32,563 nucleotides of DNA from Bernardetiaceae bacterium (lineage in GTDB: Bacteria > Bacteroidota > Bacteroidia > Cytophagales > Thermoflexibacteraceae), in NCBI GenBank assembly GCA_025454895.1, contig JALONO010000024.1, positions 1 to 32,563 on the forward strand. Reading direction: 5' to 3'. Position numbers and translations under genes: made by a program. Below are positions 23,785-32,127 of this stretch, piece by piece. How positions within the stretch are numbered: position 1 is the first letter of the stretch; each line of letters starts with the position of its first letter. The notes beneath the pieces are model-generated. The model did no database searches, was not told the DNA's origin, and saw only the letters and a program-made list of their open reading frames with translations.

Positions 23785-24234
23785 CTATTTAACTATTTGC
23801 GCGGTGTGGTTCTTCGTATCCACTTTCTCGATCACCTCCTCGATCACCCCTTTTTCGTCGATAACGAACGTGGTGCGGGCGGTGCCCATGTAGCTGCGGC
23901 CGTACATTTGTTTTTCTACCCAAGTGCCGTACAGTTCGTGGATTTGTTTGTCCGGGTCGGCAATGAGCGGAAAGGGCAAACTGTATTTCTGTTTAAACTT
24001 GGCGTGGCTTTTGGCCGGATCGGTGCTGATGCCCACCACCTGGTAGCCCTTGGCCATCAGCATTTCGTAGTTGTCGCGCAGGTTGCAGGCCTCGGCGGTG
24101 CAGCCGGGGGTATCGTCTTTAGGGTAGAAATAGAGTACCAGTTTTTTGCCCTTGAAATCGCTGAGCTTGATAGGCGCGCCGTCGTGGTCGGTGCCGGTAA
24201 AATCGGGGGCCAGTTGGCCGGGTTGTAATGCCAT
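23785..24234 (-). CDS. bcp: Thioredoxin-dependent peroxiredoxin (Bcp type)
   Basis: This 149-residue cytoplasmic peroxidase reduces hydrogen peroxide and organic hydroperoxides using thioredoxin. The peroxidatic cysteine C45 is in DDTPGCTAEACNLRD and the resolving cysteine C50 lies five residues later, the arrangement of the atypical two-cysteine Bcp/PrxQ group. YFYPKDDTPGC, the GISTDPAKSHAKF stretch and TFVIDEKGVI are family hallmarks. Length is normal. It is divergent from the RsbW-like gene across 201 bp, where no clear TAnnTTTG box was found. The noncoding stretch after its stop leads to the rhodanese gene on the same strand. Confidence 0.96.
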   Translation of the reverse strand: MALQPGQLAPDFTGTDHDGAPIKLSDFKGKKLVLYFYPKDDTPGCTAEACNLRDNYEMLMAKGYQVVGISTDPAKSHAKFKQKYSLPFPLIADPDKQIHELYGTWVEKQMYGRSYMGTARTTFVIDEKGVIEEVIEKVDTKNHTAQIVK

Positions 24235-24435
24235 AAAACAAGAAAGACAATTAATGACAGCCCTTTAACCCGTTTTCCAAGCGGCTTGTTTGGTTTTGGC
24301 CCGCGCAAAAAAGTTGGGCCAAGTGCAGGTTTTTCTTCACTTTTGCCAACTAAGGGCAAACCTTTGGGCGCAAGCATCCGTTTAAGCCCATGTATCCTCC
24401 GTTCAATTCATTACAGTTCAGCCTATTAACCATTA

Positions 24436-24852
24436 ATGTCGGCCCTCCGTTTGCAAATACCGTCCATCCCCGACAACATCCGCCTGGTGGAGAGTTTTAT
24501 CGACCAGGCGCGCGATGAGTTTGCGTTTGACGACTCGGTGTACGGCAACATTATGGTGGCCGTTACCGAAACGGTGAACAATGCCATTTTGCACGGCAAC
24601 AAGCAAGATGTAAACAAAATAGTGCAATTGGACATGGAGGTTACCGAGGAAAACGTGCGTTTCACCATCCGCGACCAGGGCGAGGGCTTTGACCACAACA
24701 GCCTGCCCGACCCCACTGCCCCGGAAAACCTGTTGGAACTGGGCGGGCGCGGCATTTTCATCATCCGCAACCTGGCCGACGAGGTGGAGTTTGTCGACCA
24801 CGGCCGCGAGGTGCAATTGGTGTTTTTTTTAAACGACCCCGCGCTCGGTTAA
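24436..24852 (+). CDS. RsbW-like ATP-binding protein (anti-sigma/serine kinase fold)
   Basis: This 138-residue protein is a stand-alone GHKL ATPase domain of the RsbW/SpoIIAB type. The N-box is AVTETVNNAILHGNK (about 42-56), G1 is DQGEGFD (about 79-85) and G2 is GGRGIFIIRNLADEV (about 102-116). Such proteins phosphorylate an anti-sigma-factor antagonist or bind a sigma factor. No STAS-domain antagonist, PP2C phosphatase or sigma factor is in the window, so the partner is unknown. The stop is 6 bp before ybeY and the two are surely cotranscribed; I recall this pair as common in Bacteroidota genomes. The ATG at 24436 matches the domain's first strand. Confidence 0.88.
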   Translation: MSALRLQIPSIPDNIRLVESFIDQARDEFAFDDSVYGNIMVAVTETVNNAILHGNKQDVNKIVQLDMEVTEENVRFTIRDQGEGFDHNSLPDPTAPENLLELGGRGIFIIRNLADEVEFVDHGREVQLVFFLNDPALG

Positions 24853-24858
24853 TCGCCC

Positions 24859-25299
24859 ATGAGCCGCAAAGTCCATTTTTTTTCCGAAGACACCGACTTT
24901 AGCCCTGCCCAAAAAACCTTGCTCAAACAATGGGTAGCCGATACCGTGCGCAGCCACGGCCGCCAACTGCGGGGCCTCAATTTCGTTTTTTGCAGCGACG
25001 AGTACCTCTACCAAATGAATGTGGCCCACCTCAACCACCACACTTATACGGACATCATCACCTTCGACAACGCCGAGGGCGAGGGCGAGGTAGAGGGCGA
25101 TATTTTCATCAGCGTGGACCGCGTGCGCGACAACGCCGCCCAGCTAGGCCACGATTTTGCGTTGGAGCTCCACCGGGTGATCATCCACGGGGTGCTGCAC
25201 CTACTGGGCCACCAAGACAAAAAGCCCGACCAAAAAGCCGCCATGCGGGCCGCCGAGGACCAATGCCTGGCTGACCTGGCCCGACGCAAGGGCGTTTGA
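24859..25299 (+). CDS. ybeY: Endoribonuclease YbeY, rRNA maturation factor
   Basis: This 146-residue single-strand-specific metalloendoribonuclease acts in 16S rRNA 3' maturation and ribosome quality control. The zinc motif HGVLHLLGHQD has the three ligand histidines H110, H114 and H118, and the preceding TDIITFD (64-70) and GDIFIS (80-85) strands are typical. Length matches the family. It follows the RsbW-like gene by 6 bp, so the two form an operon. Its 3' end faces the enoyl-CoA hydratase gene, with a decayed copy of the dispersed repeat in the 173-bp gap and no obvious terminator. Confidence 0.95.
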   Translation: MSRKVHFFSEDTDFSPAQKTLLKQWVADTVRSHGRQLRGLNFVFCSDEYLYQMNVAHLNHHTYTDIITFDNAEGEGEVEGDIFISVDRVRDNAAQLGHDFALELHRVIIHGVLHLLGHQDKKPDQKAAMRAAEDQCLADLARRKGV

Positions 25300-25326
25300 T
25301 CCTGAACAACCGAATACAAAAGCGGT

Positions 25327-25400
25327 AGTACGATTAAACGGTTGCTCCACCTGGTTACCCATCACTTTGAAGGCAAGAATGGGCAATTTGATTTCAGAGT
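25327..25400 (+). repeat. Dispersed intergenic repeat, copy I (forward, heavily decayed)
   Basis: Aligned without gaps to copy E, ACGATTAAACGGTTGCTCC matches ATGGTTAAATGATTGTTCC and CTGGTTACCCATCACTT matches TTGATTGTCAATTACTT. AATGGGCAATTTGATTTC matches the tail. About 12 of 13 differences over the first 36 positions are transitions, mostly toward G or C. The left quarter is not recognisable. Confidence 0.6.
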
Positions 25401-25472
25401 CGGCGACTATCCCATTTTTTTGATTTTCAGAGGTTTGTAGCATTGGGATAACCCGCCAACTGACAAAATTTT

Positions 25473-26246
25473 CTACCATTCTAACGGGGTTTTGTTCAAG
25501 AACGCCGCCACGCCCCGCTGGCAGTCGGGGAAGGCCCGGGCCTGGGCGTTGGTTTGGGCGGCCAGTTCTAGGGCGGCCTCCAGGGGCAGGTCCTGCACTT
25601 GGGCCAGTAGCTGTTTGGTGGCGGCTAAAGCCTGGCCCGAGTTGCCCGTGGCCAATTGCCGGGCCAGTTGCTGGGTGCGGGCCATCAGTTGCTCCGGGGC
25701 CACCAGCTCGGTTACCAGGCCCCAGGCTTGGGCGGTGGGCGCAGGCACCAAGTCGGCGGTGAGTAGCAGTTGCCTGGCCCGGGCCTCGCCCAGTTTGCGC
25801 ACCAAAAACACCATCACAATGGCCGGCACAAACCCGATTTTGACCTCCGTGTAACCAAATTTGGCCTCTGGCACGGCCAGCACCAGGTCGCACACGGTGG
25901 CCAGGCCGCAGCCGCCCGCCAGCGCGTGGCCCTGCACCGCCGCGATCACGGGCTTGGGCAATTGGTAAATTTGCTGGTAGAGGTTTTTAATGGCCCGCGA
26001 GTCGGCCAGGTTTTGGGCCGGGGTAGCCGTTTGCAGGCTTTGTAGAAAAGCCAGGTCGGCCCCGGCGCAGAACACCGGGCCGTGGGCTTGCAGCACCACC
26101 ACCCGCACCTGCTCGTCGGCCTGGGCCTGGGCAAAGGCTTGGGCCAGTTCGGCCACCAATTGGGCATTAAAGGCGTTGCGCTTTTCGGGGCGGTTGAGCG
26201 TGAGGTAGGCCACCCGCTCGTGGGTGTGGTACAGCAGGGTTTCCAT
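25473..26246 (-). CDS. Enoyl-CoA hydratase/isomerase (crotonase family)
   Basis: This 257-residue crotonase-fold enzyme has the oxyanion-hole stretches CAGADL (60-65) and HALAGGCGLA (107-116) and a catalytic glutamate E134 in FGYTEVKIGFVPA. A second acidic position used by true hydratases lies near residue 114 in many members and is glycine here (GGCG), so hydration activity is uncertain; isomerase or methylglutaconyl-CoA hydratase-type activity is possible. It would act on acyl-CoA esters in fatty or branched-chain acid breakdown. No other beta-oxidation gene adjoins it. The ATG at 26246 is preceded within 10 bp by dispersed repeat copy D, which therefore overlaps its promoter region. Confidence 0.86.
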   Translation of the reverse strand: METLLYHTHERVAYLTLNRPEKRNAFNAQLVAELAQAFAQAQADEQVRVVVLQAHGPVFCAGADLAFLQSLQTATPAQNLADSRAIKNLYQQIYQLPKPVIAAVQGHALAGGCGLATVCDLVLAVPEAKFGYTEVKIGFVPAIVMVFLVRKLGEARARQLLLTADLVPAPTAQAWGLVTELVAPEQLMARTQQLARQLATGNSGQALAATKQLLAQVQDLPLEAALELAAQTNAQARAFPDCQRGVAAFLNKTPLEW

Positions 26247-26253
26247 GTGGGGG

Positions 26254-26331
26254 TTATGCTAAATGATTAAATGACTGCATGACTAAATGATTTGTTCTTC
26301 TGGTTATCAATTATTTAAGAGAATAGAGAAG
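26254..26331 (+). repeat. Dispersed intergenic repeat, copy D (forward, 3' part lost)
   Basis: The copy keeps all four 8-bp units (ATGATTaa, ATGACTgc, ATGACTaa, ATGATTtg) and the TCTGGTTATCAATTATTTA core, then diverges after AGAATAGAGAAG. It lies immediately upstream of the enoyl-CoA hydratase start, between that gene and the 3' end of the GH43 gene. Confidence 0.75.
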
Positions 26332-26419
26332 AAGATTGGGGGTTTCTAGCTGGACTAGGGATTGGGCGTTTATCCCCTGCGATGGTTTTGGACGGGCGTT
26401 CGTTGACCACCGATGCCCC

Positions 26420-28168
26420 TCACCTTGGCCCCACCACCTCGCTCACTTTGGACACGCCGTTTTCGTTGAACGCCTCGATGGCAAAGTAATAAGTTTGGCC
26501 CACGGTGAGGGCGCGCAGTTCCAGTTGGGGCGGGGCCTCGGCCCACACTTGGTAGGTTTGGTACAGTTTGCCGGGCGCGATGCCCCACAAAATGTTATAG
26601 CCCACCGCGCCGGGCACGGGCTGCCAGTTTACGTCGGCATTGCGGGCATCGGTTTGGCGGCGCACTTGGAGGCTCCGGGGGGTGGCAGGCCCCCGCCCTT
26701 CGCCCTGGCCAAACACCCGCAGGGCACTAATGGCCAAGTGCGGGGCGGCCACGTGCCCATGCTCGTAGCGCAGGTAGCGGGCGCGCACGGGCGCGGGCAG
26801 TTCCACGTAAGCGCAGGCGCGGTCGCGGCGCGGGCCTTGGGTCAGGTCGGCCACGGCTTGCCAGTCAGTCCCGTTAAGCGAGGTGCTGATTTTGAACGCC
26901 GTGTACACCGTGCTGTCGGTGGCGAACAGGTTGGAGCGGTAGTCGGTAAAATTGACCTGCACGGCGTGAACCCGGCAGGGTGCGCCCAAGTCGGTGGCCA
27001 GCCACTCGCCGGGCCGGTTGTGGCGGGCTACCCAAAACGTGCGCGGGTTTTCGTCGGTAACCCGCTGGGCTTGCAGGGTATCCAGCGTGGAGCTGGCCGT
27101 GGCGGGCTTGCGGTAGTTGAGCAGCATCCAACCGGTAAACAGCTCGTCTTTCTGTTGCCAGCGGCGGGTGGGCAGCCAGTGCGGCCAATCGCCAAAGCGG
27201 GTGTTGGCAAACAACTGGTTATCAGCATCAAACCCGGCGGGGAACATGACAATGCGCCGCTCGAAGTTCCAGTTGACGGCCACCCAGCAAGTGCCCGTGT
27301 TCCAATAATTGCCGTAATTGTCCTGAAACGTGTTGCCGTGCCCGGCCCCGGTGGCAAAACCGCCCGGCCGGTAGCTAATGGGGTTGTAAGGCGCATAAGT
27401 GAACGGCCCCAGCGGGTGGCTGCCCACGTAAGTGCCGTTGGCGTACACGTTGTACTCGGTGCCGGGCGCGCCGTATTGCAAAAAATATTGGCCCCGATGC
27501 TTGGTCATCCAGGCCCCTTCCATGAACGGCTTGATGGGGCTGGTGTGGTTGGGGCCAAAGCGTTCCCAACCGTGTTTTTCGGGGTGGAGAAAGATGAGCG
27601 GACGGTAGTCGGCGGGATTTTTATAAGTGAGCCGCCGGTTTTTGTCCAACTCGGCCCCAAACAGCGGAAAGTTGTTCGACGAGCCCCAGTACATATACCA
27701 CCGCTCGGTGTCGGGGTCGTGGAACAGGGCCGGATCCCACGGGCCAATGAGCGGGGGCAGCCGGGGCAGCCACCGGTTGTAGAACCGCAACTTGCCCTGG
27801 GCGGGCTGCAAGCTGTAAAAAATGGGCCGCTGCTCAAACGTGGACTGGAACAGGTACAGCGTGTCGCGCACGGACAGGGCTGCCGGGGCGCACATGTCCT
27901 CCATCGGCCATTTGTCGGGCGTAACGAAACGCCAAGTGGCCAGGTCGGGCGAGTGCCACCACCCGCCCGAGATGGTGGCGAACAAATAATACTCGCCCCG
28001 GTGGTTGATGATGACCGGATCGGCCGCCGAGCGGTACGAGATGCTATCGTTCAGTTGCTCGTAATTGTAGCGGTAGTCGATGTCGATGGGGTTGCAGTAC
28101 GTGCGGGGTTGGGCGGCCAGCGGCCCGGCCAGCAGCCAAGCCAACGCCCACAGCCAGGAGGTTTTCAT
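26420..28168 (-). CDS. Secreted GH43-like glycosidase with discoidin and fibronectin III domains
   Basis: This 582-residue protein begins with a signal peptide (1 to about 19, cleavage after PLAA). A five-bladed GH43-like catalytic domain (about 25-370) shows the three expected acids: D50 in SAADPVII, D145 in GPWDPALFHD and E218 in MEGAW. A discoidin (F5/8-type) carbohydrate-binding domain follows at about 375-490, with YLRYEHGHV near its end. A fibronectin type III domain lies at about 495-582 (DVNWQPVPGAVGYNI, TYYFAIEAFNENG). GH43 enzymes release arabinose, xylose or galactose from plant or algal polysaccharides; the substrate cannot be read from sequence. No SusC/SusD pair or other glycosidase adjoins it, so it is not in a typical utilisation locus. 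A dispersed repeat copy lies 48 bp upstream. Confidence 0.88.
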   Translation of the reverse strand: MKTSWLWALAWLLAGPLAAQPRTYCNPIDIDYRYNYEQLNDSISYRSAADPVIINHRGEYYLFATISGGWWHSPDLATWRFVTPDKWPMEDMCAPAALSVRDTLYLFQSTFEQRPIFYSLQPAQGKLRFYNRWLPRLPPLIGPWDPALFHDPDTERWYMYWGSSNNFPLFGAELDKNRRLTYKNPADYRPLIFLHPEKHGWERFGPNHTSPIKPFMEGAWMTKHRGQYFLQYGAPGTEYNVYANGTYVGSHPLGPFTYAPYNPISYRPGGFATGAGHGNTFQDNYGNYWNTGTCWVAVNWNFERRIVMFPAGFDADNQLFANTRFGDWPHWLPTRRWQQKDELFTGWMLLNYRKPATASSTLDTLQAQRVTDENPRTFWVARHNRPGEWLATDLGAPCRVHAVQVNFTDYRSNLFATDSTVYTAFKISTSLNGTDWQAVADLTQGPRRDRACAYVELPAPVRARYLRYEHGHVAAPHLAISALRVFGQGEGRGPATPRSLQVRRQTDARNADVNWQPVPGAVGYNILWGIAPGKLYQTYQVWAEAPPQLELRALTVGQTYYFAIEAFNENGVSKVSEVVGPR

Positions 28169-28215
28169 GGGGCAACGGTTAAAATGTGCGGCCAGGGGCC
28201 TGATCCAACCAAAAT

Positions 28216-28320
28216 TATACTAAAATGACTAAATGATTGCATGGTTAAATGATTGTTCCATTTGATTGTCAATTACTTACATAATAGGAGATGGGCAATC
28301 TCTACTTGATTTTGGTAGTA
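28216..28320 (+). repeat. Dispersed ~105-bp intergenic repeat, copy E (forward, reference copy)
   Basis: This full-length copy begins TATACTAAAATGACT, has four 8-bp units (ATGACTaa, ATGATTgc, ATGGTTaa, ATGATTgt), the TTGATTGTCAATTACTTA core and the GGGCAATCTCTACTTGATTT tail, and ends TTTTGGTAGTA. The ends are imperfect inverted repeats of each other. It lies in the 422-bp gap between the divergent GH43 and LysE genes. Confidence 0.85.
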
Positions 28321-28430
28321 GGCACAAATACGGATGATTGGCCGCCGCGCCCGCATTTTGGGCGGCCCAGCCGGGCGGGTCTTGCTATCTCCAGCAACCG
28401 ATAGCCCCGAGAGAGGTTGAAGAAGGCGTT

Positions 28431-28464
28431 CCCTGGCCACCAGGGCGGGCATAAGGCCCGCCCC
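28431..28464. repeat. REP-like double palindrome
   Basis: CCCTGG-CCA-CCAGGG (28431-28445) overlaps a perfect hairpin GGGCGGGC (28443-28450) / GCCCGCCC (28456-28463) with a 5-base loop. The two pairings compete. GC-rich palindromes of this form occur as scattered extragenic repeats in many genomes. No second copy is in this window. The rest of the gap (28321-28430 and 28465-28590) shows nothing clear. Confidence 0.45.
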
Positions 28465-28590
28465 TACCTAGTTTATTGTCAAGCCTTGTCAAAAAACCCG
28501 GCCAGGCGGCCTTTGGTAGGGCAGTTGTGCTTATTTTAGCCTGCCGAATCCCTCGGTTGGTTAATCAGTCTCCTTTTTTCCTACGCGCCC

Positions 28591-29226
28591 ATGATCCCTT
28601 TTTCCGAACTACTCCTGTTTGCCCTGGCCGCCCTGGTGCTCGTGATTAGCCCTGGCCCCAACATGGTTTACCTCATTTCGCGGGCCATCACCCAAGGGCC
28701 AACGGCCGGGCTGATCTCGTTGAGCGGGGTCATCTGCGGTTTTTTGTTTCATATCGTACTGGTTTCGTTTGGGCTGACCGCCCTGCTGCTGGCCGTGCCG
28801 CTGGTGTACCAGTTGCTCAAAGCCCTAGGGGTAGTTTACCTGCTTTACCTGGCTTACCAAGCCGTCAAGCCTGGTGCCCCGGGGCTGTTTGCCACCAACC
28901 CGGCCCTGCCCAGCGACTCGCCGCTTAAGTTGTTCCAAATGGGCTTTTTCACCAATGTGCTTAACCCCAAGGTGGCCGTATTTTACTTGTCTTTTTTCCC
29001 ACAGTTTGTCAAGCCCGCTTATGGTTCGGTGCTGGCCCAAAGCCTCCAACTGGGGGTTACCCAAGTGGCGGTGAGCCTCACGGTCAACGCCCTTATTGTG
29101 CTGTCGGCGGCTCGGGTGGCGGGTTTCTTCGCCCGAAACCCCACCTGGATAAAATGGCAAAAATGGCTGATGGCCAGTGTGCTAACCTCCTTGGCGATTA
29201 AACTGGCAGTGAGTAAAGACAAGTAA
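28591..29226 (+). CDS. LysE/RhtB-family amino-acid exporter
   Basis: This 211-residue inner-membrane protein has about six helices and the family signature SPGPNMVYLISRAITQG (residues about 20-36), with the proline-glycine-proline turn of LysE/RhtB transporters. Helices lie at about 5-22, 40-65, 68-88, 115-137, 150-172 and 190-207. The family exports amino acids such as lysine, homoserine or threonine by proton exchange; the substrate here is unknown. The ATG at 28591 gives the normal N-terminus. The stop is 13 bp before the hybrid kinase start, so the exporter and sensor are probably cotranscribed, possibly sharing a stimulus. Confidence 0.9.
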   Translation: MIPFSELLLFALAALVLVISPGPNMVYLISRAITQGPTAGLISLSGVICGFLFHIVLVSFGLTALLLAVPLVYQLLKALGVVYLLYLAYQAVKPGAPGLFATNPALPSDSPLKLFQMGFFTNVLNPKVAVFYLSFFPQFVKPAYGSVLAQSLQLGVTQVAVSLTVNALIVLSAARVAGFFARNPTWIKWQKWLMASVLTSLAIKLAVSKDK

Positions 29227-29239
29227 ATTGGCGCGGGCT

Positions 29240-32122
29240 ATGGGCTTTTGTTGTAGTTGGCGGGGCCTGGTTGGCTGGTTTAAGCCAGGCCCCAGTTTGG
29301 CTTTGGGGCTGGTTTGGCTGGGGGCTTTGGCCGCCCTGGCCCGCCCACCCGTGCTGGCCCTCACCGACCAACAAGACCGCTATTGGCTGGCCCCTTACGT
29401 GGAGTGCCTGGTGGACACCGGCCAGCAAATCTCCCCGGCCGAGGTGCTGGCGGGCCGGCACGACGCTTTATTTGGCCCGCCCGGTAACCCCAGGCTCAAT
29501 TTCGGGTTTTCCACCGCCACTTACTGGTTGCGCTGCCGCGTGCAAGACCTGGCCACCAAACCCAGCCGCCGCTGGGCCGTGGAACTGGAGTACCCCAACA
29601 TAGACTTAGTGGAAATGTATTTAGTGGACAGTACCGGCCAATTTGAAGTACACCGGGCGGGCGATTTGTTGCCCCTTTCGCTACGCGAACTAAAGGAGTA
29701 CAATTTTGTTTTTCGGCTCCCCCTCAACCCGGCTGGTCAAGCCCAAACCATTTATTTCCGGTTTGCGGGGCAAGATGCCAAGCATTTCCGATTGATTATC
29801 AAGGAAGAAGCCTATCTGTTTCGCCATGCGATGACCGAACACGTTTTCTGGGGATTTTACTTTGGTGTGCTGGGTATTTTATTTGTGTACAACTTCGTGC
29901 TATTCATTTACTTGCGCGAGCGGCTATATCTTTATTACCTTCTCTATTTGGCCAGTTTTATTTTGGTGGAACTGTCCAGGGCCAACGGTAGCTTTGGCTT
30001 GCGCTTTTTTTGGCCCGAACAGCTTTGGTTTGCCAATCTTAGCACGCATTTTTTTACTGCCCTCACCGTGGTTTTTGGCGTTTTATTTTTTAGCCAGGGG
30101 CTAAATGTAAAGCAAATGTTCCCGGTATTTTATCGCATTATGCAAGTGGTGGCCGCTGCGGCCGTATTGCACATTGGGGCGGTGGCCGCCAATCTGGAAC
30201 CCATACCGTTGTTTGGTACGTTTGGGCTGGCCCTTACGTCCAACTGTTTGTTGCTGATAGCCGGTATCATCACTTGGAGGAAAGGCTACCGACCCGCCCG
30301 CGTGTATGTGTTGGCCATGAGCTGCATGTTTGTGGGCATCCTCGCTTTATTTTTACTGGAGCAGAGCTGGTTGCCCGAGTGGCTGGTGTTCCAGCACGCG
30401 CTCAATTTGGGGTCTTTTTCGGAGACGCTGCTGCTCTCGCTGGCCCTGGGCCAGAGCCTGCGGGCTACCAAGGCCGCCCGCAGCCGGGCCGAACTGGAAC
30501 AAAAACAGGCCGAGATGGCCTTGGAAAACAGCCGGTTGTTTGCGGCCAAACTCCAAGAACTGGATCAATTTAAAAGTCGCTTTTTTGCCAACATCTCCCA
30601 CGAGTTCCGCACGCCACTTACCGTGATTTTGGCCCCGCTGGAGCAGTGGCTGGACCGCCGCCAACTGCCCGAAGTGCCCTGGCCCACGCTGGAAAGCATC
30701 CGGCAAAACGCGCACCGGCTGCTTGAATTGATCAACCAATTGCTGGACCTGTCGCGGTTGGAGGCGGGCTTGATGGCTCACCGGCCCCAGCCCGGCGACC
30801 TGGCGGCCTGGGTGCGCGCCCAGGTGGGCCAATACCTGGCCCTGGCCGAAAGCCAACAACTGGCCCTCCTTTTTGAGGCGGATGGCCCTAGTTTACCGTA
30901 CCAGTTCGACCGGGATGCCCTCACCAAAATCCTGGCCAACCTGCTGGGCAATGCCCTCAAGTTCACCCCGGCGGGCGGGCGGGTGGCGGTGCGCGTGCAA
31001 GCCACCGCCGCCCAGGTATTGGTCAGTGTAACCGACAGCGGGCCGGGCATTCCGCCCGAGGCCCTGCCGCAAGTGTTTGACCGGTTTTACCAGGTGGATG
31101 GCTCCCCCCAACGCGCCCAGGAGGGCAGCGGCATCGGCCTGGCCCTGGCCAAAGAACTGGCCCAACTGATGGGCGGGCAACTGACCGTGAGCAGCCAACT
31201 GGGCCAGGGTAGTTGTTTTACCCTGTATCTGCCTGCCGTTGAACCAGTTGTCGGCCCTCAACCACCAGCCACTGCCCAGCCCGAAACGGTGGGTCCCGCT
31301 ACGCCCGCGCGGCCGGTCCCAGTGGTGCAAAAGGCCCCGCCCTTCCTAGAAACCGCCAACGGCCCCGCCTTGGTGCTAGTGATCGAGGACCACGCCGAGC
31401 TACGCCACTACCTGGTCAGCGAACTGAGCACGGCTTACCAGGTGCTCACCGCCCCCGACGGGCAAGCGGGCCTGGCCCTGGCCCAAGCCCAAATCCCCGA
31501 CCTGGTGCTCTCCGATGTGATGATGCCCCACCTGGACGGCCTACAAGTTTGCCAACACCTCAAAACCGACGAGCGCACCAGCCACATCCCCGTGCTACTG
31601 CTCACGGCCCGGGCCAGCCTGGACAGCAAGCTGGAGGGCCTGGGCCACGGGGCCGACGATTACTTGGTGAAGCCCTTCCACCCCAGCGAGTTGCTGGCCC
31701 GGGTGGCCAACTTGCTGGCCCAGCGGCAGCGGCTGCGCGAGCACTACCGCCGCGACGTGTCGTTGCTAGCCCCGGTGGCTAAGTTGCCCAGTATCGAGGA
31801 ACAATTTCTGCAAAAGTTGTACGCCGCCGTGGAGCAAAACCTGGATGCGGCCGACCTGGGCGTGGAGACCCTGTGCCAGGCCGTGTGCCTTAGCCGCTCG
31901 CAATTGCACCGCAAGCTCCAGGCCATCACGGGCCAGTCGGCCACGGAGTTTGTCCGTAGCCTGAGGTTGCGCCGGGCGGCCCATTTACTCCACCAGCAAA
32001 CGGCCAGCGTGTCGGAAATCGCGTACTCGGTAGGGTTCGATAACCTGTCGTATTTTTCGCGGGCGTTCAAAGAGCAATTCGGCCTCAGCCCCAGCGAGTA
32101 CGCGGCGCAAAAACGGCCCTGA
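29240..32122 (+). CDS. 7TMR-DISM hybrid histidine kinase with receiver and AraC-type DNA-binding domain
   Basis: From the ATG at 29240 (960 residues) the order is: signal sequence or first helix (about 10-36); periplasmic 7TMR-DISMED2 sensor domain (about 40-185); seven-helix 7TMR-DISM block (about 200-410); short coiled coil; HisKA with H454 in ISHEFRTP; HATPase (about 560-675, with NLLGNALKFTP, DSGPGIPP and GSGIGLALA); a low-complexity Pro/Ala/Val linker; receiver (about 705-820, D759 in LSDVMMP, K in VKPFHP); and a C-terminal AraC-type double helix-turn-helix (about 867-958, with SVSEIAYSVGF and YFSRAFKEQFG). The whole phosphorelay from outside signal to DNA sits in one membrane protein, as in Bacteroides hybrid systems but with a DISM sensor. 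DISMED2 domains are thought to bind carbohydrates. An in-frame TTG start at 29228 would add four residues. Targets unknown. Confidence 0.93.
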   Translation: MGFCCSWRGLVGWFKPGPSLALGLVWLGALAALARPPVLALTDQQDRYWLAPYVECLVDTGQQISPAEVLAGRHDALFGPPGNPRLNFGFSTATYWLRCRVQDLATKPSRRWAVELEYPNIDLVEMYLVDSTGQFEVHRAGDLLPLSLRELKEYNFVFRLPLNPAGQAQTIYFRFAGQDAKHFRLIIKEEAYLFRHAMTEHVFWGFYFGVLGILFVYNFVLFIYLRERLYLYYLLYLASFILVELSRANGSFGLRFFWPEQLWFANLSTHFFTALTVVFGVLFFSQGLNVKQMFPVFYRIMQVVAAAAVLHIGAVAANLEPIPLFGTFGLALTSNCLLLIAGIITWRKGYRPARVYVLAMSCMFVGILALFLLEQSWLPEWLVFQHALNLGSFSETLLLSLALGQSLRATKAARSRAELEQKQAEMALENSRLFAAKLQELDQFKSRFFANISHEFRTPLTVILAPLEQWLDRRQLPEVPWPTLESIRQNAHRLLELINQLLDLSRLEAGLMAHRPQPGDLAAWVRAQVGQYLALAESQQLALLFEADGPSLPYQFDRDALTKILANLLGNALKFTPAGGRVAVRVQATAAQVLVSVTDSGPGIPPEALPQVFDRFYQVDGSPQRAQEGSGIGLALAKELAQLMGGQLTVSSQLGQGSCFTLYLPAVEPVVGPQPPATAQPETVGPATPARPVPVVQKAPPFLETANGPALVLVIEDHAELRHYLVSELSTAYQVLTAPDGQAGLALAQAQIPDLVLSDVMMPHLDGLQVCQHLKTDERTSHIPVLLLTARASLDSKLEGLGHGADDYLVKPFHPSELLARVANLLAQRQRLREHYRRDVSLLAPVAKLPSIEEQFLQKLYAAVEQNLDAADLGVETLCQAVCLSRSQLHRKLQAITGQSATEFVRSLRLRRAAHLLHQQTASVSEIAYSVGFDNLSYFSRAFKEQFGLSPSEYAAQKRP

Positions 32123-32127
32123 TCTTC

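Noticed and set aside
26336-28228. 630-residue open frame on the plus strand
   Set aside because: It lies antisense to the GH43 gene, which has a signal peptide, catalytic acids and domain structure; the plus-strand frame shows no domains and biased composition typical of an antisense shadow in GC-rich DNA.
620-32122. CRISPR array, prophage, toxin-antitoxin pair or defence cluster
   Set aside because: I looked for regularly spaced repeats, phage structural genes, small paired ORFs and nuclease/ATPase clusters and saw none.
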